This document shows positions 25,853-36,644 of a stretch of DNA of 64,000 nt, piece after piece. Position 1 is the stretch's first letter; every line of letters starts with the position of its first letter. The notes beneath the pieces were generated by a model that saw only the letters and a list, made by a program, of their open reading frames with translations, was not told where the DNA came from and did not search any database. The stretch comes from Paracidovorax valerianellae. GTDB lineage: Bacteria > Pseudomonadota > Gammaproteobacteria > Burkholderiales > Burkholderiaceae_C. The stretch spans positions 62,001-126,000 of the forward strand of contig NZ_FMZC01000006.1 in assembly GCF_900102625.1 (NCBI RefSeq), read 5' to 3'. The translations under genes and the position numbers were made by a program.

Positions 25853-26938
25853 ATGAGCAACTACGACCACTTCATCGGCACCCGGCCCGTCTCTGACCAG
25901 CATGCGTTCGACACCCAGGCCCTGAGCGACTGGCTGGGCCGGCACCTGGACGGTTTCGAAGGCCCGTTGACGGTGGAGATGTTCAAGGGCGGCCAGTCCA
26001 ACCCGACCTACAAGCTCGTCACGCCCGGGCGCAGCTACGTGATGCGCGCCAAGCCCGGGCCGGTCGCGAAACTGCTGCCATCGGCGCATGCGATCGAGCG
26101 CGAGTTCGCCGTGATGAGCGGACTGGCCGGCACCGACGTGCCCGTGCCCCGGATGCACGTGCTGTGCGAGGACGAATCGGTCATCGGCCGCGCGTTCTAC
26201 GTGATGGAGTTCATGGAAGGCCGCGTGCTTTGGGACCAATCGCTGCCCGGCCTGCAGCCGGCCGAGCGCGGCGCCATCTACGACGAAATGAACCGCGTGA
26301 TCTCGGCGCTGCACAGCGTGCGTTTCGCCGAAAGGGGCCTGGCGAGCTACGGCAAGCCGGGCAACTATTTCGACCGGCAGATCGGCCGCTGGAGCAAGCA
26401 GTACGTCGCCTCCATCACCCAGCCCATCGAGGAGATGGACCGGCTCATGGAATGGCTGCCCGCGCACATTCCGGCCAGCGCGCGCGACGAAAACCGCGTG
26501 TCCATCGTGCATGGCGATTTCCGGCTCGACAACCTCATGTTCCACCCCACCGAGAACCGCGTGATCGCGGTGCTCGACTGGGAGCTGTCCACCCTGGGCC
26601 ATCCGCTGGCCGATTTCAGCTACCACTGCATGGCCTGGCACATTCCGCCGGGCATGTTCCGCGGCATCGCGGGGCTGGACATCGCCGCGCTGGGCATTCC
26701 GGACGAGGCCGAGTACATCCGCCGCTATTGCGAACGCACCGGCTTCACCACGCCCGAGGCGCTGCGCGCCGACTGGAACTTCTACCTGGCCTACAACCTG
26801 TTCCGGCTCGCCTCGATCCTGCAAGGGATCGCCAAGCGGGTCGAAGCCGGCACCGCCTCCAGCGCCCAGGCCCGCACATCGGGCGAAGGGGCGCGGCCCC
26901 TGGCCCAGATGGCCTGGGGATTCGCCCAGCGCATGTGA
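25853..26938 (+). CDS. Phosphotransferase family protein (APH/ACAD10-11 kinase-like)
   Basis: A 361-residue kinase-fold protein. The Brenner motif is [13 protein letters not shown] with His220, Asp222 and Asn227, and the metal-binding Asp242 lies in [18 protein letters not shown]. The N-terminal [13 protein letters not shown] is the nucleotide loop, and [17 protein letters not shown] is a family C-terminal helix. Homologues fused to or paired with acyl-CoA dehydrogenases phosphorylate hydroxyacyl-CoA intermediates (the ACAD10/11 pattern). The acyl-CoA dehydrogenase follows 62 bp downstream, which supports that pairing. Confidence 0.9.
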   Translation: MSNYDHFIGTRPVSDQHAFDTQALSDWLGRHLDGFEGPLTVEMFKGGQSNPTYKLVTPGRSYVMRAKPGPVAKLLPSAHAIEREFAVMSGLAGTDVPVPRMHVLCEDESVIGRAFYVMEFMEGRVLWDQSLPGLQPAERGAIYDEMNRVISALHSVRFAERGLASYGKPGNYFDRQIGRWSKQYVASITQPIEEMDRLMEWLPAHIPASARDENRVSIVHGDFRLDNLMFHPTENRVIAVLDWELSTLGHPLADFSYHCMAWHIPPGMFRGIAGLDIAALGIPDEAEYIRRYCERTGFTTPEALRADWNFYLAYNLFRLASILQGIAKRVEAGTASSAQARTSGEGARPLAQMAWGFAQRM

Positions 26939-27000
26939 TCTACGGTGGGCGCGCCACGACCGCGCCCGCCTGCACCCAGCCTTTCAAACGGAGGAACACG

Positions 27001-28275
27001 ATGGATTTTGATTACTCCCCCAAGACCCAGGACCTGCAGGCCCGCCTGCGCCGGTTCATGGACGAACACATCTACCCCTCGGAGCCCGCCTATGCCGCCG
27101 AACTGGCGGCAAACACCGCCGCCGGCAAGCGCTGGACCGCGCTCGACACCATCGAGCAGCTCAAGCCCAAGGCCCGCGCGGCGGGGTTGTGGAACCTGTT
27201 CCTGCCGGTGGACAGCGCGGCGGCTTCGGGCTACGACGGTGCGGGGCTGACCAACCAGGAATACGCGCCCCTGGCCGAAATCATGGGCCGCGTGCCATGG
27301 GCCAGCGAGGTGTTCAACTGCTCGGCACCCGACACCGGCAACATGGAAACCATCGCCCGCTACGGCAGCGAAGAGAACAAGGCACGCTGGCTCAAGCCGC
27401 TGCTGGAAGGCAAGATCCGCTCGGCCTTCGCGATGACCGAGCCCGACGTCGCTTCGAGCGATGCGACCAACATAGAAACGCGCATCGAACGCGACGGCGA
27501 CGAATACGTCATCAACGGCCGCAAGTGGTGGATTTCCGGCGCGGCGGACCCACGATGCTCGGTGTTCATCACCATGGGCAAAAGCGACCCCGAGGCGGCC
27601 CGCCATTCGCAGCAGAGCATGGTGCTGGTGCCTGCCGATGCGCCCGGCATCCGCATCCTGCGCCCGCTGAACGTGTTCGGCTACGACGACGCGCCCCACG
27701 GCCACGTCGAAATGGTGTTCGAGAACGTGCGCGTGCCGGCCTCCAACATCCTGCTGGGTGAGGGGCGTGGCTTCGAGATCGCCCAGGGCCGCCTGGGCCC
27801 AGGCCGCATCCACCACTGCATGCGGCTCATCGGCCTGGCCGAACGCGCGCTCGAACTGATGTGCCGCCGCGCCAGCAGCCGCACCGCCTTCGGCAAGCCC
27901 GTGGCGCAGCAGACCGTGACGCAGGAACGCATCGCCGAAGCGCGCTGCAAGATCGACATGGCCCGCCTGCTCACGCTGAAAGCCGCCTGGCTGATGGACG
28001 TGGCCGGCAACAAGGTGGCCCGCACCGAGATCGCCATGATCAAGGTGGTGGCGCCCAGCATGGCGTGCCAGGTGATCGACTGGGCCATGCAGGTGCACGG
28101 CGGCGGCGGCATGTGCGACGACTTCCCGCTCGCCTATGCCTACGCCAATGCACGCACGCTGCGCTTCGCCGACGGCCCGGACGAAGTGCACCGCAATGCC
28201 ATCGCCAAGTGGGAGCTGGGCAAGTACGCGCCCTACGGCAGCACGGTGGAGCCACCCGTCACACGCGGTTGTTGA
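27001..28275 (+). CDS. Acyl-CoA dehydrogenase, ACAD10/11-like
   Basis: A 424-residue flavoprotein with the usual all-alpha N-terminal domain, [20 protein letters not shown] for FAD binding, [20 protein letters not shown], and the C-terminal bundle with [40 protein letters not shown] and [26 protein letters not shown] lies 7 nt before the ATG. Length and motifs fit the ACAD11 group, whose partner is the upstream phosphotransferase; together they would degrade 4-hydroxy fatty acyl-CoAs. That substrate is inferred from the family. Confidence 0.92.
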   Translation: MDFDYSPKTQDLQARLRRFMDEHIYPSEPAYAAELAANTAAGKRWTALDTIEQLKPKARAAGLWNLFLPVDSAAASGYDGAGLTNQEYAPLAEIMGRVPWASEVFNCSAPDTGNMETIARYGSEENKARWLKPLLEGKIRSAFAMTEPDVASSDATNIETRIERDGDEYVINGRKWWISGAADPRCSVFITMGKSDPEAARHSQQSMVLVPADAPGIRILRPLNVFGYDDAPHGHVEMVFENVRVPASNILLGEGRGFEIAQGRLGPGRIHHCMRLIGLAERALELMCRRASSRTAFGKPVAQQTVTQERIAEARCKIDMARLLTLKAAWLMDVAGNKVARTEIAMIKVVAPSMACQVIDWAMQVHGGGGMCDDFPLAYAYANARTLRFADGPDEVHRNAIAKWELGKYAPYGSTVEPPVTRGC

Positions 28276-28414
28276 GAGGGCGATGGGCTCGCGAGCAATC
28301 CGCCAGCCCTTCAGCCTTTAGCGAACCAGCCAGCGGCAAACCTGCCGCGTGGCAACTGCAAGCCCACAAAAATCCAAGGTGCCGAGCGCGTCCAGCGCTT
28401 GCCGGCGGCGGCGC

Positions 28415-29140
28415 TCAGCCCTCGTCGGCCGTGCCCTGCGGCAGGTGCTGCACGGCGCTGCGGGCCGCTTCGTGCAGCAGCACCACCGCGTCGGCCAGCG
28501 CATGCAGGTGATCGCCCGGGTATTCCATGCGCAGCGAGACCTTGCCGCGCGCCACCATCAGCATGAGCGGCGGGGCTTTCGGCGGCCGCACGCCCGAGTC
28601 TTCGGGCTCGCCCTGGCTGGGGAGCAGCATCTCCAGCAGATGGGCAATCATCGTTTCCTGAACCCAGCGCTTGGCATGGCCGCCACCCTCGCCCACCACG
28701 GCGAAGTGCTGCCAGAAAGCGAGCGGCACGCCGGGCCAGGCCATCTCCTCGAACATGGCCAGCCAGCGCACTTCCTCGGGCAGGTCGCCGGTGAGGGAGG
28801 TCTGAAGCGTGTCGGTGAAGGCGCCGTAGGCCTCGCCCTCCAGCGCTTCCTTGAGCGGGCGGGACACCAGCATCAACGCCAGATCGGGCCGCACGCCGAC
28901 GTCGATGCGGGCACGCAGTTCGGTGCCCCGCAGGTAGTGGCGCTGGGGCGCGCCGCACTCCAGCCGCCAGGTGCGGCCTTCGTACTGGCCCAGCAGCAGG
29001 AATCCGCCGGGCTCAGCCGTGCGGGAGAACGCCAGCCCTTGCGCGGCCGCCCACTGCTCGGTGTCTTCCAGCGACACAGGGCGCGGAGGATCGTCGGGGC
29101 GAATGCCCAGGGCGAAGGCTTTGCGAAAGCGCTCGAACAT
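28415..29140 (-). CDS. Hypothetical protein
   Basis: A 241-residue protein starting MFERFRKAFALG. It is soluble-looking with no signal peptide. Its features include FLLLGQYEGRTWRLECGAPQ, an RGTELRARIDVGVRPDLALM strand pair, a Trp-rich EMAWPGVPLAFWQHFAVVG and a Pro-rich PPKAPPLMLMVARG near the end. I do not recognise the family. It converges on the acyl-CoA dehydrogenase and diverges from the L,D-transpeptidase-like gene, so context gives no function. Confidence 0.75.
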   Translation of the reverse strand: MFERFRKAFALGIRPDDPPRPVSLEDTEQWAAAQGLAFSRTAEPGGFLLLGQYEGRTWRLECGAPQRHYLRGTELRARIDVGVRPDLALMLVSRPLKEALEGEAYGAFTDTLQTSLTGDLPEEVRWLAMFEEMAWPGVPLAFWQHFAVVGEGGGHAKRWVQETMIAHLLEMLLPSQGEPEDSGVRPPKAPPLMLMVARGKVSLRMEYPGDHLHALADAVVLLHEAARSAVQHLPQGTADEG

Positions 29141-29271
29141 GGCGTGAAAATCCGGAGAACGAAAAAGAAGCGCCCATTATTCGCCCAAACCCGCGAATGC
29201 TGCTCTCAAGGGCTAGCATGCACCGCACTTTCCACGCCTCGGCAATGCCGCCCCTGCCGCCCTACCCTCGC

Positions 29272-29934
29272 ATGACGACCGCCCCTGCGCACGCCGCCCT
29301 CCATCGCCGCACGTTCATTGCCGCCGTCGCGGCGTCGGCCCTGCTGCCCAGCGCCGGCGCCCGGGCCGCCGGCGCCACGTGGCCCCCCGAGGGGACTTCG
29401 GCGCAGGCCCTGCAACTGGTGCGCTGGGTGCAGGGCACGGCGGACAACGGCGACCTGCCGTTCGCCGTGATCGACAAGCTCCACGCGCGCATGCATGTGT
29501 TCGCGCCCGATGGGCGGTGGCGCGGCAGCGCGGCGGTGCTGCTGGGGTCGGCGCGTGGGGACGCCACGGTGCCGGGCATCGGCGACAAGCCGCTGTCGCA
29601 AATCCGCCCTGAAGAGCGCACCACCCCGGCCGGCCGCTTTCTGACCGAGCCCGGCCTGAACCTGGGGGGCGATGACATCGTCTGGATCGACTACGACGCC
29701 GCCGTGTCCCTGCACCGGCTGCGCAGCGTGAGCCCTGCGGAGCGCCGCCGCGAGCGGCTGACCCGCGGCAGCGCAGAGGACAAGCGCATCTCTTATGGCT
29801 GCGTGAATGTGGACGCGGCGTTCTACGACCGGCTCGTCGCGCCGGTGTTCGGCCAGTCGGCCGGCGTGGCCTACATCCTGCCGGATACCTGGCCGTTTGC
29901 TACCGTTTTTGTAGCTGCCAGCGCTTATCCTTAA
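29272..29934 (+). CDS. Exported L,D-transpeptidase-like (YkuD fold) protein
   Basis: About 220 residues. The N-terminus (LHRRTFIAAVAASALLPSAG) looks like a signal peptide with a twin-Arg start. The catalytic region reads RISYGCVNVDAAFYDR, matching the YkuD S/THGCxN motif but with Tyr where His is common; the nucleophilic Cys is kept. TTPAGRFLTEPG also fits. Such enzymes cross-link peptidoglycan or anchor proteins. ATG 29272 is chosen to place the signal sequence at the start. The last eight codons (FVAASAYP) lie inside a dispersed repeat. Confidence 0.75.
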   Translation: MTTAPAHAALHRRTFIAAVAASALLPSAGARAAGATWPPEGTSAQALQLVRWVQGTADNGDLPFAVIDKLHARMHVFAPDGRWRGSAAVLLGSARGDATVPGIGDKPLSQIRPEERTTPAGRFLTEPGLNLGGDDIVWIDYDAAVSLHRLRSVSPAERRRERLTRGSAEDKRISYGCVNVDAAFYDRLVAPVFGQSAGVAYILPDTWPFATVFVAASAYP

Positions 29935-29955
29935 AGCGCTGGAGGCCTTTTTTAC
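29898..29955 (+). repeat. Dispersed repeat, copy 5, doubling as terminator and gene end
   Basis: GCTACCGTTTTTGTAGCTGC, then CAGCGCTTATCCTTAAAGCG and CTGGAGGCCTTTTTTAC. It has both stems, including AGCGCTTATCCTTAAAGCGCT, and a T-run. It encodes the end of the transpeptidase-like gene and reaches the stop of the convergent asparaginase gene. Confidence 0.8.
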
Positions 29956-30972
29956 TTAAACCGCCGGGCGCTCCAGCCGGAACACCGGCCGGCGTTCGCC
30001 CACGGGCACGCCGCGCGCGCTCAGCAGCGGTGCCGATCGCCAGGGCTGCAACGCCTCGCGCTGCGCTGCGCTCAGCCAGCCGAGCTGGTCCAGCACTTCG
30101 ACGCTCGCGGCGACCTGCGCCGTCATGTTGCCGTCCATGACCTTGAGCGCGAAGGCCTCGCCCCGGCTGCGGCTGCCCAGCACCTGCACGCCATCCGCGC
30201 CCGTCTTGGACACCCAGTCGCCGCCGCCGATGCGCATGAAGTCGGCGTCGTGCCGCCCAGTGCCCGACCCCAGCGCCGGGAAGGCCACCATGGCATCGGC
30301 CAGCGGCGCCAGGTATTGCCCCAGTTCGCCATCGGCCGGCGCTTCGCCGGCCAGCCGGGCGTAGCCCCGCGCCAGGTGAGCGAGCGGCACGGCGTAGTTG
30401 GGCGCCGAGCAGCCGTCGATGCCTATCGCCATGTCGTCGGGCGACAACCCCACCGCAGCCGCCACCTCGTTTCGCACCTCGGTCTGCAGCGGGTGCGCGG
30501 GATCGGTGTAATCGGCGAGCGGCAGGCCCTGCTGCACGCAATAGGCCACGAAACCCGCGTGCTTTCCGCTGCAGTTGTGATGGCGCTCGTCGGGCACGAA
30601 ACCCGGCGCCAGCGTGCCAAGGCCGAGCGCCGCGAACATCGGCACATGACAGCCGCAGCGCAGCACGGTATGGCTCTGGCCCACGCTGCCCAGCATGCCC
30701 TGCACCACCTCCACATGCTGCGCCTCGCCGTTGTGGCTGGCGCATAGCAGGGCCAGTTCACGCTCGCCCCAGCCCAGGGCCTCGATGCCGCCAGAGCGCA
30801 GCAGCGGCAGCGCCTGAAACGCCTTGATGGTCGAGCGCGTGAACACCCGCGACAACGGGTCGCCCACCTGCGCCAGCAGCCGGCCGTGACGGTCGGTCAC
30901 GGCGACCGAGCCGGCATGCAGGCTTTCGGGGATTCCGCCGCGGGTGAGTTCGATCAATGGGGCATGGCGCAT
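29956..30972 (-). CDS. Asparaginase II-like (Rhizobium etli type) protein
   Basis: A 338-residue protein of the asparaginase II/beta-lactamase-related family, unrelated to bacterial type I enzymes. The N-terminal LIELTRGGIPESLHAGSVAV is diagnostic; Ser47 and Lys50 sit in RSTIKAFQ (SxxK pattern). CASHNGEAQH, HHNCSGKHAGFVAYC and DGCSAPNYAVPL provide the conserved Ser, Cys and Lys residues of the R. etli asparaginase group. It would hydrolyse L-asparagine to aspartate and ammonia in the cytosol. It lies 70 bp downstream of the cyclase gene on the same strand. Confidence 0.88.
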   Translation of the reverse strand: MRHAPLIELTRGGIPESLHAGSVAVTDRHGRLLAQVGDPLSRVFTRSTIKAFQALPLLRSGGIEALGWGERELALLCASHNGEAQHVEVVQGMLGSVGQSHTVLRCGCHVPMFAALGLGTLAPGFVPDERHHNCSGKHAGFVAYCVQQGLPLADYTDPAHPLQTEVRNEVAAAVGLSPDDMAIGIDGCSAPNYAVPLAHLARGYARLAGEAPADGELGQYLAPLADAMVAFPALGSGTGRHDADFMRIGGGDWVSKTGADGVQVLGSRSRGEAFALKVMDGNMTAQVAASVEVLDQLGWLSAAQREALQPWRSAPLLSARGVPVGERRPVFRLERPAV

Positions 30973-31042
30973 GGGTTCTCGCTTCTCGATGGAACGGACG
31001 GCCGCTGGTGCTTGGGGCTGCCGGCAAAAAACAGCTGCTGCT

Positions 31043-31984
31043 TCAGTGCGGCAGCACGATGCCGCCCGTCACGCGAAAGCCCACCGTCGGCCCGCCGGCC
31101 TTGCCCAGCGGCACGCCGAGTGCGATCAGCCCGGTGCCGTGCAACAGGCAGGCGTCGCGCCGCAGGTTGACGGAGGTGCTGCCGCCCCCGAAGTGCACCC
31201 AGGTGCCGAAGCTGCTGAGGTCGGTGAGCACAAAGGTACCGTTGCGCCAGTCGATGCGGGCGTGCAGGCGCGAAACGCGCGGGTCGGCCACATGCACCTG
31301 CGCCTGCGTGGCCCGGCCCAGGTGCACGGGCGCCTGTGTGGACAAAAAAGCGCGGTGCGCACTACCCCAGGACAACTCCAGGCACGCGCTGCCCGAATCG
31401 AGCGGCATCACGGCGCTGGGCAGCGCCGCCTGCATGGTGACCGAATCGCCCTCTTCGCCGTCGCGCCACTCGACCTGGTACATCACGATGGGTTCGGAGC
31501 GGCCGCGCAGGTCCATGGCGCCCAGCCGCACGAACCAGGTGCCTTCCACCGTGCCGGCTTGCTCGACGGTGGTTTCGGTGGCCCAGATTTCGCGCGGGCC
31601 GGCGCGCTCGGAAAGGCGTGCCGCCACGTTCACGGCGTCGCCATAGCAGTCGCCATCGACCTGCACGATCTCGCCGCTGGCCAGGCCCGCCCGCAGGTCC
31701 AGGCGCAGCTCGCGCGGCCAGGCGTGCATGCGGTGCCGGTGGCTGCGCATCATGGCCGCCATGGCGGCCACGCCGGAGGCTCCGTCTTCGAACACCCCCA
31801 GCACGCCGTCGCCCAGCGTCTTGACCACGCGGCCGCCGTGCGATGTGACGGTCTCGCCGATCCAGTCGGTCAATTGGGTGACCGCAGCGGTCGCGCGCTC
31901 GTTGCCGACGGCTTCGAACAGCGCGGTGCTGCCCGCGATGTCGGCGAAGACGACGGTGTGCAATGGATTGCCGGAGAGGGTCAT
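31043..31984 (-). CDS. Class III adenylate/guanylate cyclase with C-terminal FHA domain
   Basis: A 313-residue protein. The cyclase domain (residues 8 to about 165) has metal-binding Asp15 (FADIAGST) and Asp59 (KTLGDGVLGVFE), substrate-selecting Lys55 and Asp116, and the transition-state pair Asn119 and Arg123 (GDAVNVAARLS), so it appears catalytically complete. Residues about 220-300 form an FHA module: APVHLGRATQAQV, VSRLHARIDW, LSSFGTWVHF. FHA domains bind phosphothreonine, which suggests kinase-linked control. No membrane segment is seen. The arrangement is a compact soluble cyclase-FHA. Confidence 0.87.
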   Translation of the reverse strand: MTLSGNPLHTVVFADIAGSTALFEAVGNERATAAVTQLTDWIGETVTSHGGRVVKTLGDGVLGVFEDGASGVAAMAAMMRSHRHRMHAWPRELRLDLRAGLASGEIVQVDGDCYGDAVNVAARLSERAGPREIWATETTVEQAGTVEGTWFVRLGAMDLRGRSEPIVMYQVEWRDGEEGDSVTMQAALPSAVMPLDSGSACLELSWGSAHRAFLSTQAPVHLGRATQAQVHVADPRVSRLHARIDWRNGTFVLTDLSSFGTWVHFGGGSTSVNLRRDACLLHGTGLIALGVPLGKAGGPTVGFRVTGGIVLPH

Positions 31985-32201
31985 GCCGCTGGCCTTTGGC
32001 CGATGCCGAAAATTGCCATTGGCATCACAGCGCGCCGAGGCTCAAAGGCGCAGGGACGGAAGAGGGTCGAGGGGGCGTGCACACACGCGAGGGGAGCTGG
32101 CACGTGAAGGAAAGAATGGCAACGGAATGCAAATTATGGGGCCGGCCCTGCCCCCGTGCGGCGTGCCGCACCGCCGGGCACGGGGCGGTGCCCCGGCCTC
32201 G

Positions 32202-33185
32202 TCAGTGGGTGTGTCCCCAGTACAACAGCGCGTCGCGCCCTTCGACCGACAACGACACCGAAGCGCCCACAGGCAGCAGCACCTTGGTCGCCACATGGCC
32301 GAAAGGCAGATTGGTGAGCACGGGCGCCTTGATCTGCGTGCGCAGCCAGTCCACCACACTTTGCAGCTTGAAGCCCTTGTCGTGCGGTGCCAGGCGGTAA
32401 TCGGTGAACTGGCCCAGGATCACCGCCTTTTGCTGCGCGAGCACGCCAGCGTGCAGCAGCTGGGTGAGCAGGCGCTCAACGCGGTAAGGGTGCTCGTTCA
32501 CATCTTCGATGAACAGAATGCCGCCGCGCACCGCCGGCAGGTAGGGCGTGCCAACCAGCGAGCCCAGCACGGCCAGATTGCCGCCCCACAGTTGCGCGCT
32601 TTTCACGTAGATGTCGCGCACGGCGGGCTGGCCGGCGGCGTTGGGCTTTTCGGTATTCATGCGCCAGCCGCTGCCTTCGCCGTGGCCGGTGAGCAGGTCG
32701 TCCAGGCAGGCCAGCATGATGTCGTCGGGCTCGCCCTCGGTGCCCAGGTCGCCCACCAGCGACGGGCCGGCCCAGGTGATGGCGCCGGTCTTGGCCAGCA
32801 GCGCGTTCTGGAACGCCGTGAAATCGCTCACGCCGACGAAGCGGGTGCCGCCCGCCACTGCCTTGGCGACCGCCTTGTAGCGGATGCCCGGCAGGATGCG
32901 GGTGAGGCCGTAGCCGCCGCGCGAGATCAACGCCAGATCGGCGCCGCTGGCGGCCGCGCGGTGGATGGCCGCGAGCCGGGTGGCGTCGTCGCCGGCGAAT
33001 CGCGTGTGGGTCGCCAGCGCGTCGGCATCCACCTCGACCTCATGGCCCATGGCTTTCAAGCGGGCCACGCCGCGCTTGAAAGCCGCCTTGTCACGCACCG
33101 CGCTGGACGGCGAATAGATGTAGATGTGCCGGGGGCCGTGGTCGTGGCCGCAATGGGCGTGGTCGTCGTGGGAATCAAGAGACAA
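32202..33185 (-). CDS. ldcA: LD-carboxypeptidase (peptidase family S66) with His-rich termini
   Basis: A 327-residue cytoplasmic enzyme that trims D-Ala from murein tetrapeptides during recycling. The Ser-Glu-His triad is Ser120 (FVGVSDFTAF), Glu227 (LFIEDVNEHPYR) and His297 (LPFGHVATKV); SRGGYGLTRIL is the substrate loop. The proposed start is TTG 33185, since no in-frame ATG lies before the conserved core. The first 20 residues are unusually His-rich (SHDDHAHCGHDHGPRH) and the C-terminus ends WGHTH, which suggests metal binding. It sits 65 bp after the tadA fusion. Confidence 0.88.
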   Translation of the reverse strand: MSLDSHDDHAHCGHDHGPRHIYIYSPSSAVRDKAAFKRGVARLKAMGHEVEVDADALATHTRFAGDDATRLAAIHRAAASGADLALISRGGYGLTRILPGIRYKAVAKAVAGGTRFVGVSDFTAFQNALLAKTGAITWAGPSLVGDLGTEGEPDDIMLACLDDLLTGHGEGSGWRMNTEKPNAAGQPAVRDIYVKSAQLWGGNLAVLGSLVGTPYLPAVRGGILFIEDVNEHPYRVERLLTQLLHAGVLAQQKAVILGQFTDYRLAPHDKGFKLQSVVDWLRTQIKAPVLTNLPFGHVATKVLLPVGASVSLSVEGRDALLYWGHTH

Positions 33186-33250
33186 GGCATTCAGGCCGCG
33201 CGGGCCTGCTCCGGTGGATGCGGTGTGTGCGCCGGAGCCATGCCGGCGCG

Positions 33251-34715
<1,465 letters not shown>

Positions 34716-34718
<3 letters not shown>

Positions 34719-34967
34719 CTTGGATTCGTCTTCCGGCATCGGCCGGGCCTGCTGCATGAGGGCCTCGACCTGCTGCTTGACCTGTTGCTGGACCTGCTGG
34801 CTTTGTTCGCGCACCGTCGCGGCGGACGCACCGCTGGCCGGCGGCTGCGCGCCCGGTACCGACACCACAGGCACGGCGACGCGGGTGGCGCCCATCTGCT
34901 TTTTCACCAGCACCGCCACAATCGCCAGGGCCACCAGCAGGCCCACCAATCCGAATCCCATGCGCAT
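34716..34967 (-). CDS. Small single-pass membrane protein, hypothetical
   Basis: An 83-residue protein. Residues 4-21 are one hydrophobic segment (GFGLVGLLVALAIVAVLV) followed by KK. Then comes a Pro/Ala stretch and a Gln-rich helix (VREQSQQVQQQVKQQVEAL) likely to form a coiled coil. It is encoded on the same strand upstream of tadA and separated from it by a repeat copy. No family is recognised; size, topology and position make it a plausible real gene. Confidence 0.65.
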
Positions 34968-35279
34968 GGTCAGTTCTCCGTGTGCTGTGCGAACGGCACC
35001 GGCACGCTGCCGTGCCGGACGCCGATCAATCCCGCCGTGCCGCCGCCAGCGCCGGACGGGGCGGCACCCGCATGCAGCGCCAACGCCCGAAGGCCCCGTT
35101 CAGGGGCCTGAGCATCACAAGAAAATCGCGAAAGGGAGGGCATCGGCGGCGGCGCGGGGCGAAGCCGCCACTGTAACGAATAACCACCCTGCTACCACCC
35201 GCCACCGCCCGACCTCACGGCAGCCAGGCTGCGCGGAAAGGCGGAAAGGGGCAGCGACGGATGGGGGACCAGCCAGGCG
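34968..35279. other. Gap without a supported gene
   Basis: This 312-bp stretch lies between the small membrane-protein gene and the amino-acid binding protein, both minus strand. It holds a GC-rich hairpin AGGCCCCGTTCAGGGGCCT near 35092-35110 but no T-run after it. Short ORFs here lack a ribosome-binding site or recognisable composition. It probably contains the promoter of the membrane-protein gene and the end of the transporter transcript. Confidence 0.5.
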
Positions 35280-36449
35280 TCAGTTCAGCGCCACCCGCGC
35301 GTTCGCGGGGTAGTGGTACAGCGTGACGGCCGGTGTCGTCAGCTCGCCCTTGGGCGTGAACGCGATGTTGGCCGTCACGCCCTTGTACTGGGTCTTGGCG
35401 AGGAACGGCGTGTACACCTTGGGATCCACGGAGTTGGCGCGCTTCATCGCATCCACCAGCACCATGGCCGCGTCGTAGGCGTACGGGCTGTAGATCTGGA
35501 ACTGGCCGGGGAACTTGGCGTCGTAGCGCTGCTTCCAGTCGGCGCCGCCCTGCATCTTGGTGACCGAGGCGCCGCCGGTGGCGCAGGTCACGTTCTTGAG
35601 CGCGGCCGCCTTGGACGACAGGTCGGGCAGCTTTTCGGTGCACAGGGCGTCGCCGCCGAAATACTTCACCGATCCGAGGCCCAGCTGGTCCATCTGGCGC
35701 AGCATCGGGCCGGCCTGCGCGTCGAGGCCGCCGTAGAAGATGCCGTCGGGCTTCTTGGACTTGATGGACGTGAGGATGGCCATGAAGTCCGTGGCCTTGT
35801 CGTTGGTGAACTCTTCGGACACCACCGTCAGGCCCTTTTGCAGCGCCGTCGCCTTGAACACCGCCGCCACGCCCTGGCCGTAGGCCGTGCGGTCGTCGAT
35901 GATGGCCACGGTCTTGAGCTTGAGGTGATCGGCGGCATACAGCGCCAGCGCGGCGCCCAGCGCGCTGTCGTTGGCGATCAGGCGGAAGGTGGTCCTGTAG
36001 CCGGGCTTGGTCAGGTCGGGGTTGGTGGCGGCCGCCGTGATGTGGGGCAGATCGCACTTGTCATAAATGGAGGATGCGGGGATCGACGTGCCGGATTGCA
36101 GGTGGCCGACCACGCCCGCAACCTTCAGGTCGCACAGCTTCTGGGCCACGCCCGTGGCCTGGCGCGGGTCGCCGGCGTCGTCTTCGGCCGCCAGTTCGAA
36201 GCGGATCTTCTTGCCGCCGATGACCAGGTTCTGTCCGTTGAGGTCGTCCACCGCCATGCGCACGCCGTTTTCGGTGTCCTTGCCGATGTGGGCGATGCCG
36301 CCCGAGAGCGGGCCGACGTGGCCGATCTTGACGGTCTGCACGTCCTGGGCCATTGCGGCGCCGCAGGCGGTGAGGGCCACGCAGGCCAGCGCGGTGGAGC
36401 GCAGGTTAAAACTCAGTCGGGAAGCGTTCAGCACGGTCAAAGTCTCCAT
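35280..36449 (-). CDS. Branched-chain amino acid ABC transporter substrate-binding protein (LivK-like)
   Basis: A 389-residue periplasmic protein. The signal peptide runs to about residue 35 (ACVALTACGAAMAQ). The mature part has VKIGHVGPLSGGIAHIGKDT, VGHLQSGTSIPASSIYDKC, FRLIANDSALGAALALYAAD and IDDRTAYGQGVAAVFKATAL of the LivJ/LivK type I fold. It binds branched-chain or related amino acids for a Liv permease. No permease or ATPase genes are adjacent, so it is an orphan receptor here. A GTG at codon 6 is a possible alternative start. Confidence 0.92.
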   Translation of the reverse strand: METLTVLNASRLSFNLRSTALACVALTACGAAMAQDVQTVKIGHVGPLSGGIAHIGKDTENGVRMAVDDLNGQNLVIGGKKIRFELAAEDDAGDPRQATGVAQKLCDLKVAGVVGHLQSGTSIPASSIYDKCDLPHITAAATNPDLTKPGYRTTFRLIANDSALGAALALYAADHLKLKTVAIIDDRTAYGQGVAAVFKATALQKGLTVVSEEFTNDKATDFMAILTSIKSKKPDGIFYGGLDAQAGPMLRQMDQLGLGSVKYFGGDALCTEKLPDLSSKAAALKNVTCATGGASVTKMQGGADWKQRYDAKFPGQFQIYSPYAYDAAMVLVDAMKRANSVDPKVYTPFLAKTQYKGVTANIAFTPKGELTTPAVTLYHYPANARVALN

Positions 36450-36644
36450 CCTTGTGGTCGAAAAGCCGCCAGGGCCGGCGGCAAGGCGTGCGTATGCTAG
36501 CGGCGCCGCGCACCGTTTTTGGGAGAATCAGCACCAATTCAGTGCAGATTGCGAGCCATTCGAGGTGCTAATGCAAGGGCTCGCCACGTGGGGCGCAGCG
36601 GCGCTGGTAGGCAGCGCCGGCGCCCGCTGGGATAATCGCGCCCC

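Noticed and set aside
35092-35110. The AGGCCCCGTTCAGGGGCCT hairpin as a terminator
   Set aside because: No T-run follows on either strand, and it lies upstream rather than downstream of the nearest minus-strand genes.
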